From: Paracoccaceae bacterium
GTDB taxonomy: Bacteria > Pseudomonadota > Alphaproteobacteria > Rhodobacterales > Rhodobacteraceae
DNA length: 9,305 nt
Assembly: GCA_023134935.1 (NCBI GenBank)
Contig: JAGLUD010000072.1
Location: forward strand, 1 to 9,305
Reading direction: 5' to 3'
Shown here: positions 1 through 6,622 of the stretch, in pieces
Position numbering within the stretch: the stretch's first letter is position 1
How the letters are laid out: each line of letters opens with the position of its first letter
Made by a program: the position numbers and the translations under genes
The notes under the pieces: generated by a model
What the model saw: the letters and a program-made list of their open reading frames with translations, nothing else
The model's database searches: none
Told to the model about the DNA's origin: nothing

Positions 1-2
1 AC

Positions 3-56
3 TGCGCACATCAGGTCATTCTGAAACTGGAACAGCTGGGCCTGATTGTTGGGTAA
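3..56 (+). CDS. C-terminal tail of an unidentified upstream protein (partial)
   Basis: One plus-strand frame is open from the window edge to a TAA at 54-56 and encodes 17 residues ending in KLEQLGLIVG. The hydrophobic, charged pattern would suit the end of an amphipathic helix, such as the tail of a winged-helix domain, but 17 residues are too few to name a family. The gene would converge on the minus-strand regulator at 114-575, and the hairpin between them fits two genes ending face to face. No function is proposed. The fragment could also be a chance open frame. Confidence 0.35.
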   Translation, partial: CAHQVILKLEQLGLIVG

Positions 57-74
57 GAATTGAATCTCGCACAA

Positions 75-111
75 CGAGGAGGGGCGTAGCCATCAGGTCT
101 TCGCCCCCTCG
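75..111. terminator. Candidate bidirectional terminator hairpin between convergent genes
   Basis: CGAGG at 75-79 pairs with CCTCG at 107-111, and GGGCG at 82-86 pairs with CGCCC at 102-106. The left arm has a two-base bulge and the loop is 15 bases. It lies between the upstream reading-frame end (56) and the stop of the minus-strand regulator (114), where a shared terminator is expected. No long T-run follows on either strand, so intrinsic termination is only inferred. A smaller alternative hairpin (CTCG 66-69 with CGAG 75-78) competes with it. Confidence 0.4.
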
Positions 112-113
112 CC

Positions 114-575
114 TCAGACCGGTAGTATTGTCGTTGATTTTATTTCCTCCATCGACAGTAACGCCGTGACGTTGAATATTTTCACCTTGGAAATCAACGC
201 CTGATAAAACACATCATATGCCTTGGCGTTTTCTACACGCACCTTCAGGACATAGTCGATGTCGCCCGCCAGACGGTGGGCTTCCAGAACTTCGGGGCGC
301 TCTTGTAAGGTGGCCAAAAACTGCGCCTGCCACTCGGCATCGTGTTGGGAGGTTCGCACTAGCACGAAGAAACAGGCATCCAGCCCCAAGGCTTCGGGGT
401 CGAGCAAGACGGTCTGGTTTTTAATCACACCCGCGGCCTTCAATTTGCGGATACGATTCCATACTGGCGTCTTGGATGACCCTACTTTTCGGGCGATTTC
501 ATCCAAAGAAAGCGAAGCGTCCGCTTGTAACTGTTTGAGGATGTTCCGATCCAGGGCATCAATGCGGGCTGTCAT
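114..575 (-). CDS. Lrp/AsnC-family transcriptional regulator, DecR (YbaO)-like
   Basis: This 153-residue protein has the normal length and layout of an Lrp/AsnC regulator. An N-terminal helix-turn-helix lies at about residues 8-46 (LSLDEIARKVGSSKTPVWNR region), followed by a linker strand and a RAM/AsnC ligand-binding domain at about 65-145, with GDIDYVLKV at 104-112. From memory it is closest to E. coli DecR/YbaO: they share LLDPE..GL, an H..EW segment near residue 78, a PEVL segment and the ending MEEIKSTT..P. DecR responds to cysteine and controls cysteine detoxification. The start ATG (573-575 on the complement) has a GGAG six bases upstream (582-585). It diverges from the sulfite-reductase operon, so the likely role, by inference, is a cysteine- or sulfur-responsive regulator of that operon and of itself. 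The family assignment is firm; the effector and targets are guesses. Confidence 0.93.
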   Translation of the reverse strand: MTARIDALDRNILKQLQADASLSLDEIARKVGSSKTPVWNRIRKLKAAGVIKNQTVLLDPEALGLDACFFVLVRTSQHDAEWQAQFLATLQERPEVLEAHRLAGDIDYVLKVRVENAKAYDVFYQALISKVKIFNVTALLSMEEIKSTTILPV

Positions 576-734
576 TTCGATCTCCGTTCCATTTTGGAAA
601 ATTTTCGCAAGTAACTTCGATTTTGCGCGAAATATTTCTTATATACCTGCGCCACTAGCAATATATCGGAAGAATATTCTATATTTAACATGATCGCAAC
701 GCAAAACAGCAAGCATTCAAACGGAGACGTGAAT
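576..734. promoter_or_regulatory. Divergent control region between the Lrp-type regulator and the sulfite-reductase operon
   Basis: This AT-rich 159-base gap separates two divergent genes and must hold both promoters. It contains a perfect 10-base palindrome, AGAATATTCT at 671-680, close to the AT-rich centre of the Lrp consensus. It also contains AAGTAACTT at 609-617 (palindromic around its centre) and several A/T runs such as ATATATC and TATATT (680-685, a possible -10 for the plus strand). No convincing -35 element pairs with these hexamers. The region is the obvious place for the DecR-like protein to bind, but the exact sites cannot be fixed by eye. Confidence 0.5.
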
Positions 735-968
735 ATGACCGCCACCCATACCCCGAAAGTCGTCTCAGCCAAAGGTGCCAACGATGGGCACACCGTCTAT
801 CTAACTTCATGTGATGCTTGGAGCCGTGATATTTCAGTGGCAGAACTGCTGACCGAAGACGACTTCGACTGGCGTCTGGCTTTCGCGCGACGCTTGCGTG
901 AAGTGGTCGGCGCTAAGCTAACGAATGCCCGCGCAGGCGCGCAAGGCTTCCCAGAACTCGCAGCTTGA
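735..968 (+). CDS. Short DUF2849-like protein, first of two tandem copies
   Basis: The reading frame is open from 690, but the ATG at 735 is preferred because GGAG (723-726) lies eight bases before it and the protein then starts like its neighbour. The 77-residue product aligns with the first half of the next gene's product: V-V/I-I-x-A near residue 10, then G..VYL, a conserved W, A.LL, RL and VVG..L. It is therefore probably a diverged DUF2849 paralogue. It lacks the second-half block GPYL...HFREVFR..GPSN that I regard as typical of the family and ends instead in an unrelated Ala/Gly-rich tail. It is the first gene of the sulfite-reductase operon, 19 bases ahead of the next. Function unknown; it may be a decayed duplicate or a specialised small partner. 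Confidence 0.7.
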   Translation: MTATHTPKVVSAKGANDGHTVYLTSCDAWSRDISVAELLTEDDFDWRLAFARRLREVVGAKLTNARAGAQGFPELAA

Positions 969-987
969 ATCCCGAAGGACCGTAGCC

Positions 988-1287
988 ATGACGAACGAAG
1001 CAACAGCACAAATTATAACAGCCAATGACCTGCTAAGCGGAGAAGTCGTTTACCTGTCAGATGCAGGCAAATGGTCCCCCGAACATGGCGATGCGGCGCT
1101 GCTTGGCAACGTTCAGGCAGATGCGCGATTGAGCGAGGTGCAAAAGAGCGACCCGTCAGTCGTCGGTCCTTATTTGGCCGGCGCGACGCAGCGCGATGAC
1201 GCCCCCTCGCCCATCCACTTTCGCGAGGTTTTTCGCACCAAAGGCCCGTCAAACCGGTTTTTGGGCAAACAAGCCCACGCCGTTTGA
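988..1287 (+). CDS. DUF2849 family protein of the sulfite-reductase operon
   Basis: A 99-residue soluble protein with the full DUF2849 pattern: ITANDLLSGEVVYL at about residues 10-23, W29, VVGPYL at about 58-63, and the C-terminal HFREVFRTKGPSN followed by GKQ. The frame is open from 925, but ATG 988 is chosen because GAAGGA (974-979) lies eight bases upstream and the earlier codons overlap the preceding gene. DUF2849 genes are regularly found directly before siroheme sulfite/nitrite reductase genes in alphaproteobacteria, as here, where 25 bases separate the two. The biochemical role is not established; helping the reductase (assembly, cofactor loading or electron transfer) is inferred only from location. 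No metal-binding motif or membrane segment is visible. Confidence 0.88.
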   Translation: MTNEATAQIITANDLLSGEVVYLSDAGKWSPEHGDAALLGNVQADARLSEVQKSDPSVVGPYLAGATQRDDAPSPIHFREVFRTKGPSNRFLGKQAHAV

Positions 1288-1312
1288 TATCCGCCCAATC
1301 CGGAGCACGAAA

Positions 1313-2983
1313 ATGTACAATTACACCATGTTCGACAAGGATTTCGTTGCCAACCGCGCGGCACAGTTTCGCGATCAGGTACAACGACGCATTGATGGTT
1401 CGTTAACCGAGGATGAATTCAGGCCGCTGCGTCTGATGAACGGTTTGTACATGCTGCTACACGCCTACATGCTGCGGGTCGCCATTCCGTATGGCACACT
1501 TAGCACCGCACAAATGCGAGCGTTGGCGGACGTCGCGGATCGTTGGGATAAGGGTTACGTCCATTTCTCCACGCGGCAGAACATCCAGTTTCACTGGCCA
1601 CATTTGCAAGATGTTCCCGATATTCTCGAGGCGTTGGCGAAGGTCGATATGCATGCGATCCAGTCCTCTGGGTCGTGCATCCGGTCTATAACTTCGGACC
1701 ACTTCGCAGGTGCCGCTGAAGACGAGGCGGAAGACCCGCGGCCAACAGCTGAATTCGTGCGCCAATGGTCGACTGACCATCCCGAATTCGCGTTTCTTCC
1801 GCGCAAGTTCAAGGTTGCTGTCACAGGCAGCAAGCATGACCGTGCGGTTACGAAATTGCACGACATTGGCCTGACGCTGGTTCGCAATGCGACGGGTGCG
1901 GCGGGATACGAGGTGTCAGTTGGCGGCGGTTTGGGCCGCACGCCTATGATTGGGAAAGTGTTGCGGGAATTCCTGCCGCGCGCCGATTTGTTGGCGTATC
2001 TTGACGCGATCCTTCACGTCTATAACCGGATCGGGCGGCGCGATAACAAGTACAAAGCCCGTATCAAAATCACGTTGCACGAAAACGGGATTGACGAAAT
2101 TCGCCGTCAGGTCGAAAATAACTTTAAACTGCAACGGGCACGTTTCGACGGTAGCGATCAAGATATATTTGCCCGCATTGAGGGCGATTTCGAACCGCCA
2201 GTATTCAAGCAAGCGTCAATCGGCGGGTATGAAGCCACGCGTAACGACGACCCGTTGTTTCGTTCGTTTACCGATACGAACCTGCACCCGCATAAAAACA
2301 CTGACTATACGATCGTCACCGTTTCGTTGAAGGCACACGGCGCGACGCCAGGCGATGCAAGTTCGGCGCAGATGCGTGCACTGGCCGATATTGCGCAAGA
2401 ATGGAGCCACGGCGAGCTGCGCGTCAGCCACGAGCAAAACATAATCTTGCCCCATGTCCACAAAAGCGACCTGCCTTCGGTTCACAAGGCTTTGCGTAAC
2501 GCAGGGCTGGCTACGGCCAATATTGGTCTGATTTCTGATCTGATTGCTTGTCCCGGGATGGATTATTGCGACTTGGCCACCGCGCGGTCGATCAATGTCG
2601 CGCAAGGTATCGCCACGCGGTTTGACGAGCTGAAACTGGAACATGAAATCGGCCATCTGAAGCTGAAGATTTCAGGCTGCATCAACGCGTGTGGACACCA
2701 CCATGTCGGGCACATCGGAATTCTGGGTTTGGAAAAACGCGGCGTTGAAAGCTATCAGATCACGCTTGGTGGTGATGGCACTGAAACCGCCGCTATCGGT
2801 AAGATCATTGGGCCAGGCTTCAGTGCTGATGAAATACTTCCCGCGATAGAACGTCTTATCGCGGCCTATCTGGACCTGCGTCTGGATGCATCCGAAATAT
2901 TCCTGACGGCATTTCGCCGTCTGGGACCAGCGCCTTTCAAAGCCGCCATTTATACAGACGAGGTAAAGAACCATGCCGCTTGA
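1313..2983 (+). CDS. cysI: Assimilatory sulfite reductase, siroheme/[4Fe-4S] hemoprotein (nitrite/sulfite reductase family)
   Basis: The 556-residue protein would catalyse the six-electron reduction of sulfite to sulfide in the cytoplasm. It has the two-repeat ferrodoxin-like plus siroheme architecture. The first repeat includes RPLRLMNGLYMLLHAYMLR (about 42-60) and STRQNIQFHWP. The second includes EQNIILP and the cluster ligands C413-x5-C419 (CPGMDYC) and C456-x3-C460 (GCINACGHHH), the standard cysteines for the siroheme-coupled [4Fe-4S] centre. The frame is open upstream to 1196, but that extension overlaps DUF2849; ATG 1313 has GGAG at 1302-1305, seven bases away, and gives the usual MYxY start. 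Sulfite rather than nitrite is inferred from the partners CysH and DUF934. Electrons probably come from ferredoxin via the downstream Fpr, since no CysJ flavoprotein is present. Nitrite reduction is the alternative, judged less likely. Confidence 0.95.
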   Translation: MYNYTMFDKDFVANRAAQFRDQVQRRIDGSLTEDEFRPLRLMNGLYMLLHAYMLRVAIPYGTLSTAQMRALADVADRWDKGYVHFSTRQNIQFHWPHLQDVPDILEALAKVDMHAIQSSGSCIRSITSDHFAGAAEDEAEDPRPTAEFVRQWSTDHPEFAFLPRKFKVAVTGSKHDRAVTKLHDIGLTLVRNATGAAGYEVSVGGGLGRTPMIGKVLREFLPRADLLAYLDAILHVYNRIGRRDNKYKARIKITLHENGIDEIRRQVENNFKLQRARFDGSDQDIFARIEGDFEPPVFKQASIGGYEATRNDDPLFRSFTDTNLHPHKNTDYTIVTVSLKAHGATPGDASSAQMRALADIAQEWSHGELRVSHEQNIILPHVHKSDLPSVHKALRNAGLATANIGLISDLIACPGMDYCDLATARSINVAQGIATRFDELKLEHEIGHLKLKISGCINACGHHHVGHIGILGLEKRGVESYQITLGGDGTETAAIGKIIGPGFSADEILPAIERLIAAYLDLRLDASEIFLTAFRRLGPAPFKAAIYTDEVKNHAA

Positions 2984-4139
2984 GAACCCTATTACATCCG
3001 TATCCGACCGCGTGGCGGAGCTGAATCACCGTTACCGCGACCAAGACACATCCGATGTGCTGCGCCACGCGCTACACGATCCGATGATCGGGCCCATCGC
3101 GTTGGTTTCTTCGTTCGGGGCGGAGGCGGTGGTGTTGTTGCATATGATCTCGGCCATTGATCCAACTACGCCGGTGATATTCATCGACACGAAGATGCTG
3201 TTCGCAGAAACGCTAGATTACCAGCTTAAGTTGACGCAAGAACTCGGGTTAACCGACGTTCGACGCATCAGCCCAACACGCGAGGCTGTGTTCTTGCGGG
3301 ATTCCGAAAATCTAATGCATCTGCATGATCGTGACGCTTGCTGTGCGTTGCGGAAATCCGAACCGCTGGAGGGTGCGCTCGCGGGGTTTGACGCGTGGAT
3401 CAGCGGCAGAAAACGGTTTCAGGGCGGTCAACGCACAACGCTTGAGCTGTTCGAGACTGATGACGACCTGCGCGTCAAGATCAACCCCCTCGCCCATTGG
3501 AGCCGTGAAGATGTGGCGGATTACATTGCCGCGAACAACCTGCCGCGGCACCCGTTGGTTGCAAAACGCTACCGTTCGATCGGGTGTTCGCCTTGTACGA
3601 CCCCAGTTGGTACGGGCGAAAATGATCGGGCTGGGCGCTGGCGCGATGACGACAAAATCGAGTGTGGCATTCACTTTGCCAGCGACGGCTCCGCTCAACG
3701 CGCACCAGCTAATGTGATCGTAAACGATGAAGGGTTCGCGCCTGAACATTGGCGTGGCGAATTTTCGTCCTTCGATGATCTGGGCAACATTTCCGAGGCG
3801 CAAAAAGCCGCGCTGGCTGTGGATCTATCAAATGTTGCTGACGCAGCTGCGCTATTGCCGTGGATCGACCAGATTGACCTGATCCGCGTCGAGTTTCCGG
3901 TGTTTTCGGATGGTCGGGGGTTTTCGCTAGCACGGCAGTTGCGCTTGCTCGGTTATCAAGGCCGTCTGCGCGCCAAGGGCCATGTTTTGGCTGATCAATA
4001 CGCGATGGCGCGACGCTCCGGGTTCGACGAAGTCGAGATCGACCAAGGCCTTGCTGAACGTCAACCCGAGGCACAATGGCTCGCTCGGGCTGACTGGCAA
4101 GCGCGCGACTATCAACAACAATTTCACCAATGTGCCTGA
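2973..4139 (+). CDS. cysH: Adenylylsulfate (APS)-type reductase CysH fused to a C-terminal DUF934 domain
   Basis: This 388-residue protein joins two domains. Residues about 25-235 are a CysH reductase, which turns activated sulfate into sulfite: SSFGAEAVVLLH (46-57) is the nucleotide-binding loop, WISGRKRFQGG (142-152) is conserved, and C231 in ECGIH is the catalytic cysteine. The pairs C123-C124 and C205-C208 are [4Fe-4S] ligands, pointing to the APS-using, iron-sulfur type rather than the E. coli PAPS type. Residues about 247-388 are a DUF934 domain with the hallmark FSDGRGFSLAR (311-321) and RAKGHVLADQ. In most relatives I know, DUF934 is a separate gene. The frame runs without a stop through the junction, and no ribosome site precedes the only start-like codon there (GTG 3714). 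The ATG overlaps the end of cysI by 11 bases, so the two are translationally coupled; AGGT/GAGG at 2960-2964 is the likely ribosome site. Confidence 0.94.
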   Translation: MPLENPITSVSDRVAELNHRYRDQDTSDVLRHALHDPMIGPIALVSSFGAEAVVLLHMISAIDPTTPVIFIDTKMLFAETLDYQLKLTQELGLTDVRRISPTREAVFLRDSENLMHLHDRDACCALRKSEPLEGALAGFDAWISGRKRFQGGQRTTLELFETDDDLRVKINPLAHWSREDVADYIAANNLPRHPLVAKRYRSIGCSPCTTPVGTGENDRAGRWRDDDKIECGIHFASDGSAQRAPANVIVNDEGFAPEHWRGEFSSFDDLGNISEAQKAALAVDLSNVADAAALLPWIDQIDLIRVEFPVFSDGRGFSLARQLRLLGYQGRLRAKGHVLADQYAMARRSGFDEVEIDQGLAERQPEAQWLARADWQARDYQQQFHQCA

Positions 4140-4164
4140 CATCTAGATACACGGGAATACTAAA

Positions 4165-4983
4165 ATGAACGACCAAAGCCCCTTACAAACGGTCGACGCT
4201 ATCAAAGCTGCGCGTCTGCCGGACGCACAGGCCGTTACCGCAGTTACGCATTGGTCGGAGCGCCTGTTTTCGTTTCGCGTGACACGGCCACGTTCACTGC
4301 GGTTTCAATCTGGCGAGTTTGTGATGATCGGGTTGATGGGCGAGAATGGCAAACCACTGTTGCGCGCCTACTCCATCGCGTCACCCGCATGGGATGACGA
4401 GTTGGAGTTCTACTCGATCAAGGTTCAAGGCGGGCCGCTAACCTCCCGTTTGCAACATATTCAGGTTGGTGACGAAGTGATCATCCGCCCGAAACCAGTC
4501 GGAACGCTAGTGCTGGACGCGCTGTTGCCGGGGAAACGTCTTTATCTGGTTTCCACCGGAACCGGCATTGCCCCCTTTGCGTCGCTAGCGCGGGATCCCG
4601 ACATTTACGAACGCTTCGAACAGGTTATTCTGACCCATACAACGCGCGACGTTGCGGGGCTGGCCTACGGTCAGCAACTCGTGAAGGACATTCTTTCGGA
4701 TCCGCTGGTTGGCGAGGAAGCGCGCGATAAGCTGTTGTATTATCCGACCACGACAGGCGAAGTTTCCACCAATATGGGGCGCCCGACCGATCTGCTGAGT
4801 TCTGGCAAACTCGCCGCTAGTCTGGGGTTGCCTGATCTGGATGTTACGACGGATCGTATAATGATTTGTGGGTCCATCGGGCTTAATCAGGATATGAAAT
4901 TGATAGCAGAGGCCGCTGGTCTTGAAGAGGGTTCCAATAGTCAACCGGGCAAATATGTCGTTGAAAAAGCGTTTGTGGGGTAA
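4165..4983 (+). CDS. fpr: Ferredoxin--NADP+ reductase
   Basis: A 272-residue FAD flavoprotein of the bacterial ferredoxin/flavodoxin-NADP reductase family, at normal length. The FAD domain (about 25-120) contains RAYSIAS (67-73) and GGPLTSRLQ (89-97). The NADP domain (about 123-272) contains STGTGIAPFASL (130-141), MICGS (233-237) and the conserved ending YVVEKAFVG, whose terminal aromatic stretch packs on the flavin. It moves electrons between NADPH and ferredoxin or flavodoxin in the cytoplasm. As last gene of the cys operon, 25 bases after cysH, it probably feeds the sulfite reductase. It could also reduce the carrier that the radical-SAM activase YjjW downstream needs; this is inference. 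The start ATG has GGGAA at 4153-4157 about seven bases upstream. Confidence 0.95.
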   Translation: MNDQSPLQTVDAIKAARLPDAQAVTAVTHWSERLFSFRVTRPRSLRFQSGEFVMIGLMGENGKPLLRAYSIASPAWDDELEFYSIKVQGGPLTSRLQHIQVGDEVIIRPKPVGTLVLDALLPGKRLYLVSTGTGIAPFASLARDPDIYERFEQVILTHTTRDVAGLAYGQQLVKDILSDPLVGEEARDKLLYYPTTTGEVSTNMGRPTDLLSSGKLAASLGLPDLDVTTDRIMICGSIGLNQDMKLIAEAAGLEEGSNSQPGKYVVEKAFVG

Positions 4984-5012
4984 CAAACACAAGCCCACTA
5001 CTGAGATTGCAA

Positions 5013-5026
5013 TTGACCTGAATCAT
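5013..5026 (+). promoter_or_regulatory. FNR/FnrL-type anaerobox in front of yjjI
   Basis: TTGAC-CTGA-ATCAT matches the FNR consensus TTGAT-N4-ATCAA at 8 of 10 defined positions with exact spacing. Its centre is 5019.5. A class II FNR site at -41.5 would put the transcript start near 5061, and TAAAGT at 5049-5054 sits exactly where the -10 element would then be. It lies 30 bases after the fpr stop and 60 bases before the yjjI ATG. Oxygen-controlled expression is expected for an oxygen-labile glycyl radical enzyme. A single match of this quality can arise by chance; its position is what makes it credible. Confidence 0.6.
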
Positions 5027-5038
5027 TTCGAAATGGCA

Positions 5039-5067
5039 GGGTCGAGGCTAAAGTTCGGCCTCGATCC
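5039..5067 (+). terminator. Strong hairpin between fpr and yjjI (terminator, attenuator or 5' UTR structure)
   Basis: GGGTCGAGGC at 5039-5048 pairs with GCCTCGATCC at 5058-5067, ten pairs including one G-T wobble, around a nine-base loop. It ends eight bases before the AAGGG ribosome site of yjjI. There is no following T-run, so it is not a textbook intrinsic terminator. It may reduce read-through from the cys operon into yjjI, or shape the leader of that mRNA. If the FNR-dependent start is near 5061, as predicted, the hairpin would form only in transcripts coming from upstream, giving it a natural insulating role. Confidence 0.5.
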
Positions 5068-5086
5068 AACTCACAAGGGTGCTGTC

Positions 5087-6622
5087 ATGCAAGAAATCTT
5101 TGAAAAGCTGCGAAATATCACGAATGACAAAACGCTGAACCCTGCGCAGAAAGCACGGTATTTGTCGCTTGAAGCGGAAAACATGCTGCCCTACCCCGAT
5201 TTGGATTCGGAAACTGCCGAGGCTCTGCAGCAACGGGTGATTTGTGACATGTACGAGGGGCACGCGCCCTATAAACCGCGATATGTTTTGCCTGATTACA
5301 GTATCGTATTGAAGAATGGCAGTGAATATCTGGAGCTGTCAGCCCCCGAAACGCTGGACGAGGCGATCAATACGTTGATGATTGCCTATCATCATGTGCC
5401 GTCCGTCACGGGGATTCCGGTATTTATCGGACAGCTTGACGATCTGCTGTTGCCGTATTGTGAAGGCGTCAGCGACGATGATCTTTACCGGAAGATTAAA
5501 CTGTTCTGGCGATATCTGGACCGCGTGCTGCCGGATGCCTTCATGCACGCCAACATCGGGCCGACGGATAACCGTGTTGCCCGCACAATTTTGCGCGTCG
5601 ATGCCGAGCTGAAGCAGATCGCGCCAAACCTGACGTTCAGGTATGACCCCGAAATCAGCACCGAGCAGATATTGGCGATTGCTACAAATAACATCGTTGA
5701 ATGCTCGAAACCGCATATCGCCAATCACCCGATCCACGCCAAACTGTTTGACGAGCGAGGATATGGGATTGTTAGCTGTTACAATGTTCTGCCTGTTGCA
5801 GGTGGGGCGTCGACGTTGACCCGTGTGAACCTGAAAGAGGTCGCGCTGCGGGCGGATAACATCGAGCATTTCTTCGCCGAGGTTTTGCCGCATTACATGG
5901 AGCTGAACTTCCGTCTCACTGAGGCGCGCGTTGATTATCTGTTTAACAAATCCAACTTTTTCACCAGTTTTCTGATCGACGAGGGTTGGATGGATCGGGA
6001 TCGTTTCACCGTCATGTATGGCATTTATGCGATGGCTGAGGCGGTAAACATTCTTCAGGAAAAAGACGGCCGGACAGGTCTGTATGGCTTTGACGACGTC
6101 GCCAATGAAATCGGTTATCGCATGTCAAAAGAGATGGCAAAGATTGTCGAAAACAGACCGCTAGAGAACGTCTGGCGCGGGCGTGCAATGCTGCACAGCC
6201 AAGCGGGTATCAGCATTGACGAAGGTGTGACGCCGGGTGTGCGTATTCCGTATGGTACAGAACCTGATCCGGTTTCGCATGTGTTGGCGTTAGCGCCGCA
6301 TCACCAATATTACAGTTCAGGTATCAGTGAGATTCTGACGGTGGATGAAACGATCAAGAACAACCCCGAAGCAATGCTGCAACTGTGCAAAGGTGCACTT
6401 GAAAGCGGGTTTCGGGAGTTCACCGCCAATGTCGCCAGCAATGATCTGGTCCGCGTGACCGGATACATGGTTCGGCTGTCGGATATTGCGAAGTTCAAGG
6501 AATGCAAAGGCTCGCGGACCAATACGACGGCTTTGGCGAGCGAGGCCGCCGATGTGACCGGAATACTTGATCGAAAACCACGGGTGGTAGGCAATGAACT
6601 CTCTGCTGGCTACGGTCAATAA
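5087..6622 (+). CDS. yjjI: YjjI family glycyl radical enzyme
   Basis: The 511-residue protein matches E. coli YjjI (about 516 residues) along its whole length as I recall it, including LEAENMLPYP, ICDMYEGHAPYKPRYVLPDY, HANIGP, LTFRYDPEI, ECSKPHIAN and GSRTNTT. The glycyl radical loop near the C-terminus is NDLVRVTGYMVRLSD with the radical-bearing G459 in RVTGY. The probable active-site cysteine is C231 in GIVSCYN. The CxE motif of the glycerol dehydratase/choline lyase type and the CC pair of pyruvate formate-lyase are both absent. The substrate of YjjI is, to my knowledge, not established. The start at 5087 is supported by AAGGG at 5075-5079, seven bases upstream, and by length; the frame is open back to 4922, but that stretch overlaps fpr and is not family-like. 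The gene overlaps its activase yjjW by 29 bases. It should act only without oxygen. Confidence 0.95.
   Translation: MQEIFEKLRNITNDKTLNPAQKARYLSLEAENMLPYPDLDSETAEALQQRVICDMYEGHAPYKPRYVLPDYSIVLKNGSEYLELSAPETLDEAINTLMIAYHHVPSVTGIPVFIGQLDDLLLPYCEGVSDDDLYRKIKLFWRYLDRVLPDAFMHANIGPTDNRVARTILRVDAELKQIAPNLTFRYDPEISTEQILAIATNNIVECSKPHIANHPIHAKLFDERGYGIVSCYNVLPVAGGASTLTRVNLKEVALRADNIEHFFAEVLPHYMELNFRLTEARVDYLFNKSNFFTSFLIDEGWMDRDRFTVMYGIYAMAEAVNILQEKDGRTGLYGFDDVANEIGYRMSKEMAKIVENRPLENVWRGRAMLHSQAGISIDEGVTPGVRIPYGTEPDPVSHVLALAPHHQYYSSGISEILTVDETIKNNPEAMLQLCKGALESGFREFTANVASNDLVRVTGYMVRLSDIAKFKECKGSRTNTTALASEAADVTGILDRKPRVVGNELSAGYGQ

Noticed and set aside
690..734. Start of the first DUF2849-like gene at ATG 690
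   Set aside because: No ribosome site is seen there; ATG 735 has GGAG eight bases upstream and matches the partner's start.
735..968. Frameshift explaining the short DUF2849 copy
   Set aside because: The other two frames after the divergence point show no trace of the HFREVFR/GPSN block, so no simple frameshift restores it.
1196..1312. Upstream extension of the sulfite reductase frame
   Set aside because: It overlaps DUF2849 in another frame, lacks a ribosome site and adds 39 non-family residues; ATG 1313 has a good GGAG.
1457..2974. Minus-strand open frames opposite sulfite reductase and further downstream genes
   Set aside because: They are complements of strongly conserved coding sequence, carry no recognisable domains, and are explained as shadows.
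3714..4139. Separate DUF934 gene starting at internal GTG
   Set aside because: No purine-rich ribosome site precedes it and the CysH frame reads through without a stop, so a true fusion is preferred.
4922..5086. Longer N-terminus for YjjI, starting at 4922 or at ATG 5033
   Set aside because: The 4922 start overlaps the end of fpr, and the 5033 start would place the hairpin and the anaerobox-driven start region in coding sequence. ATG 5087 has AAGGG and gives the usual family length.
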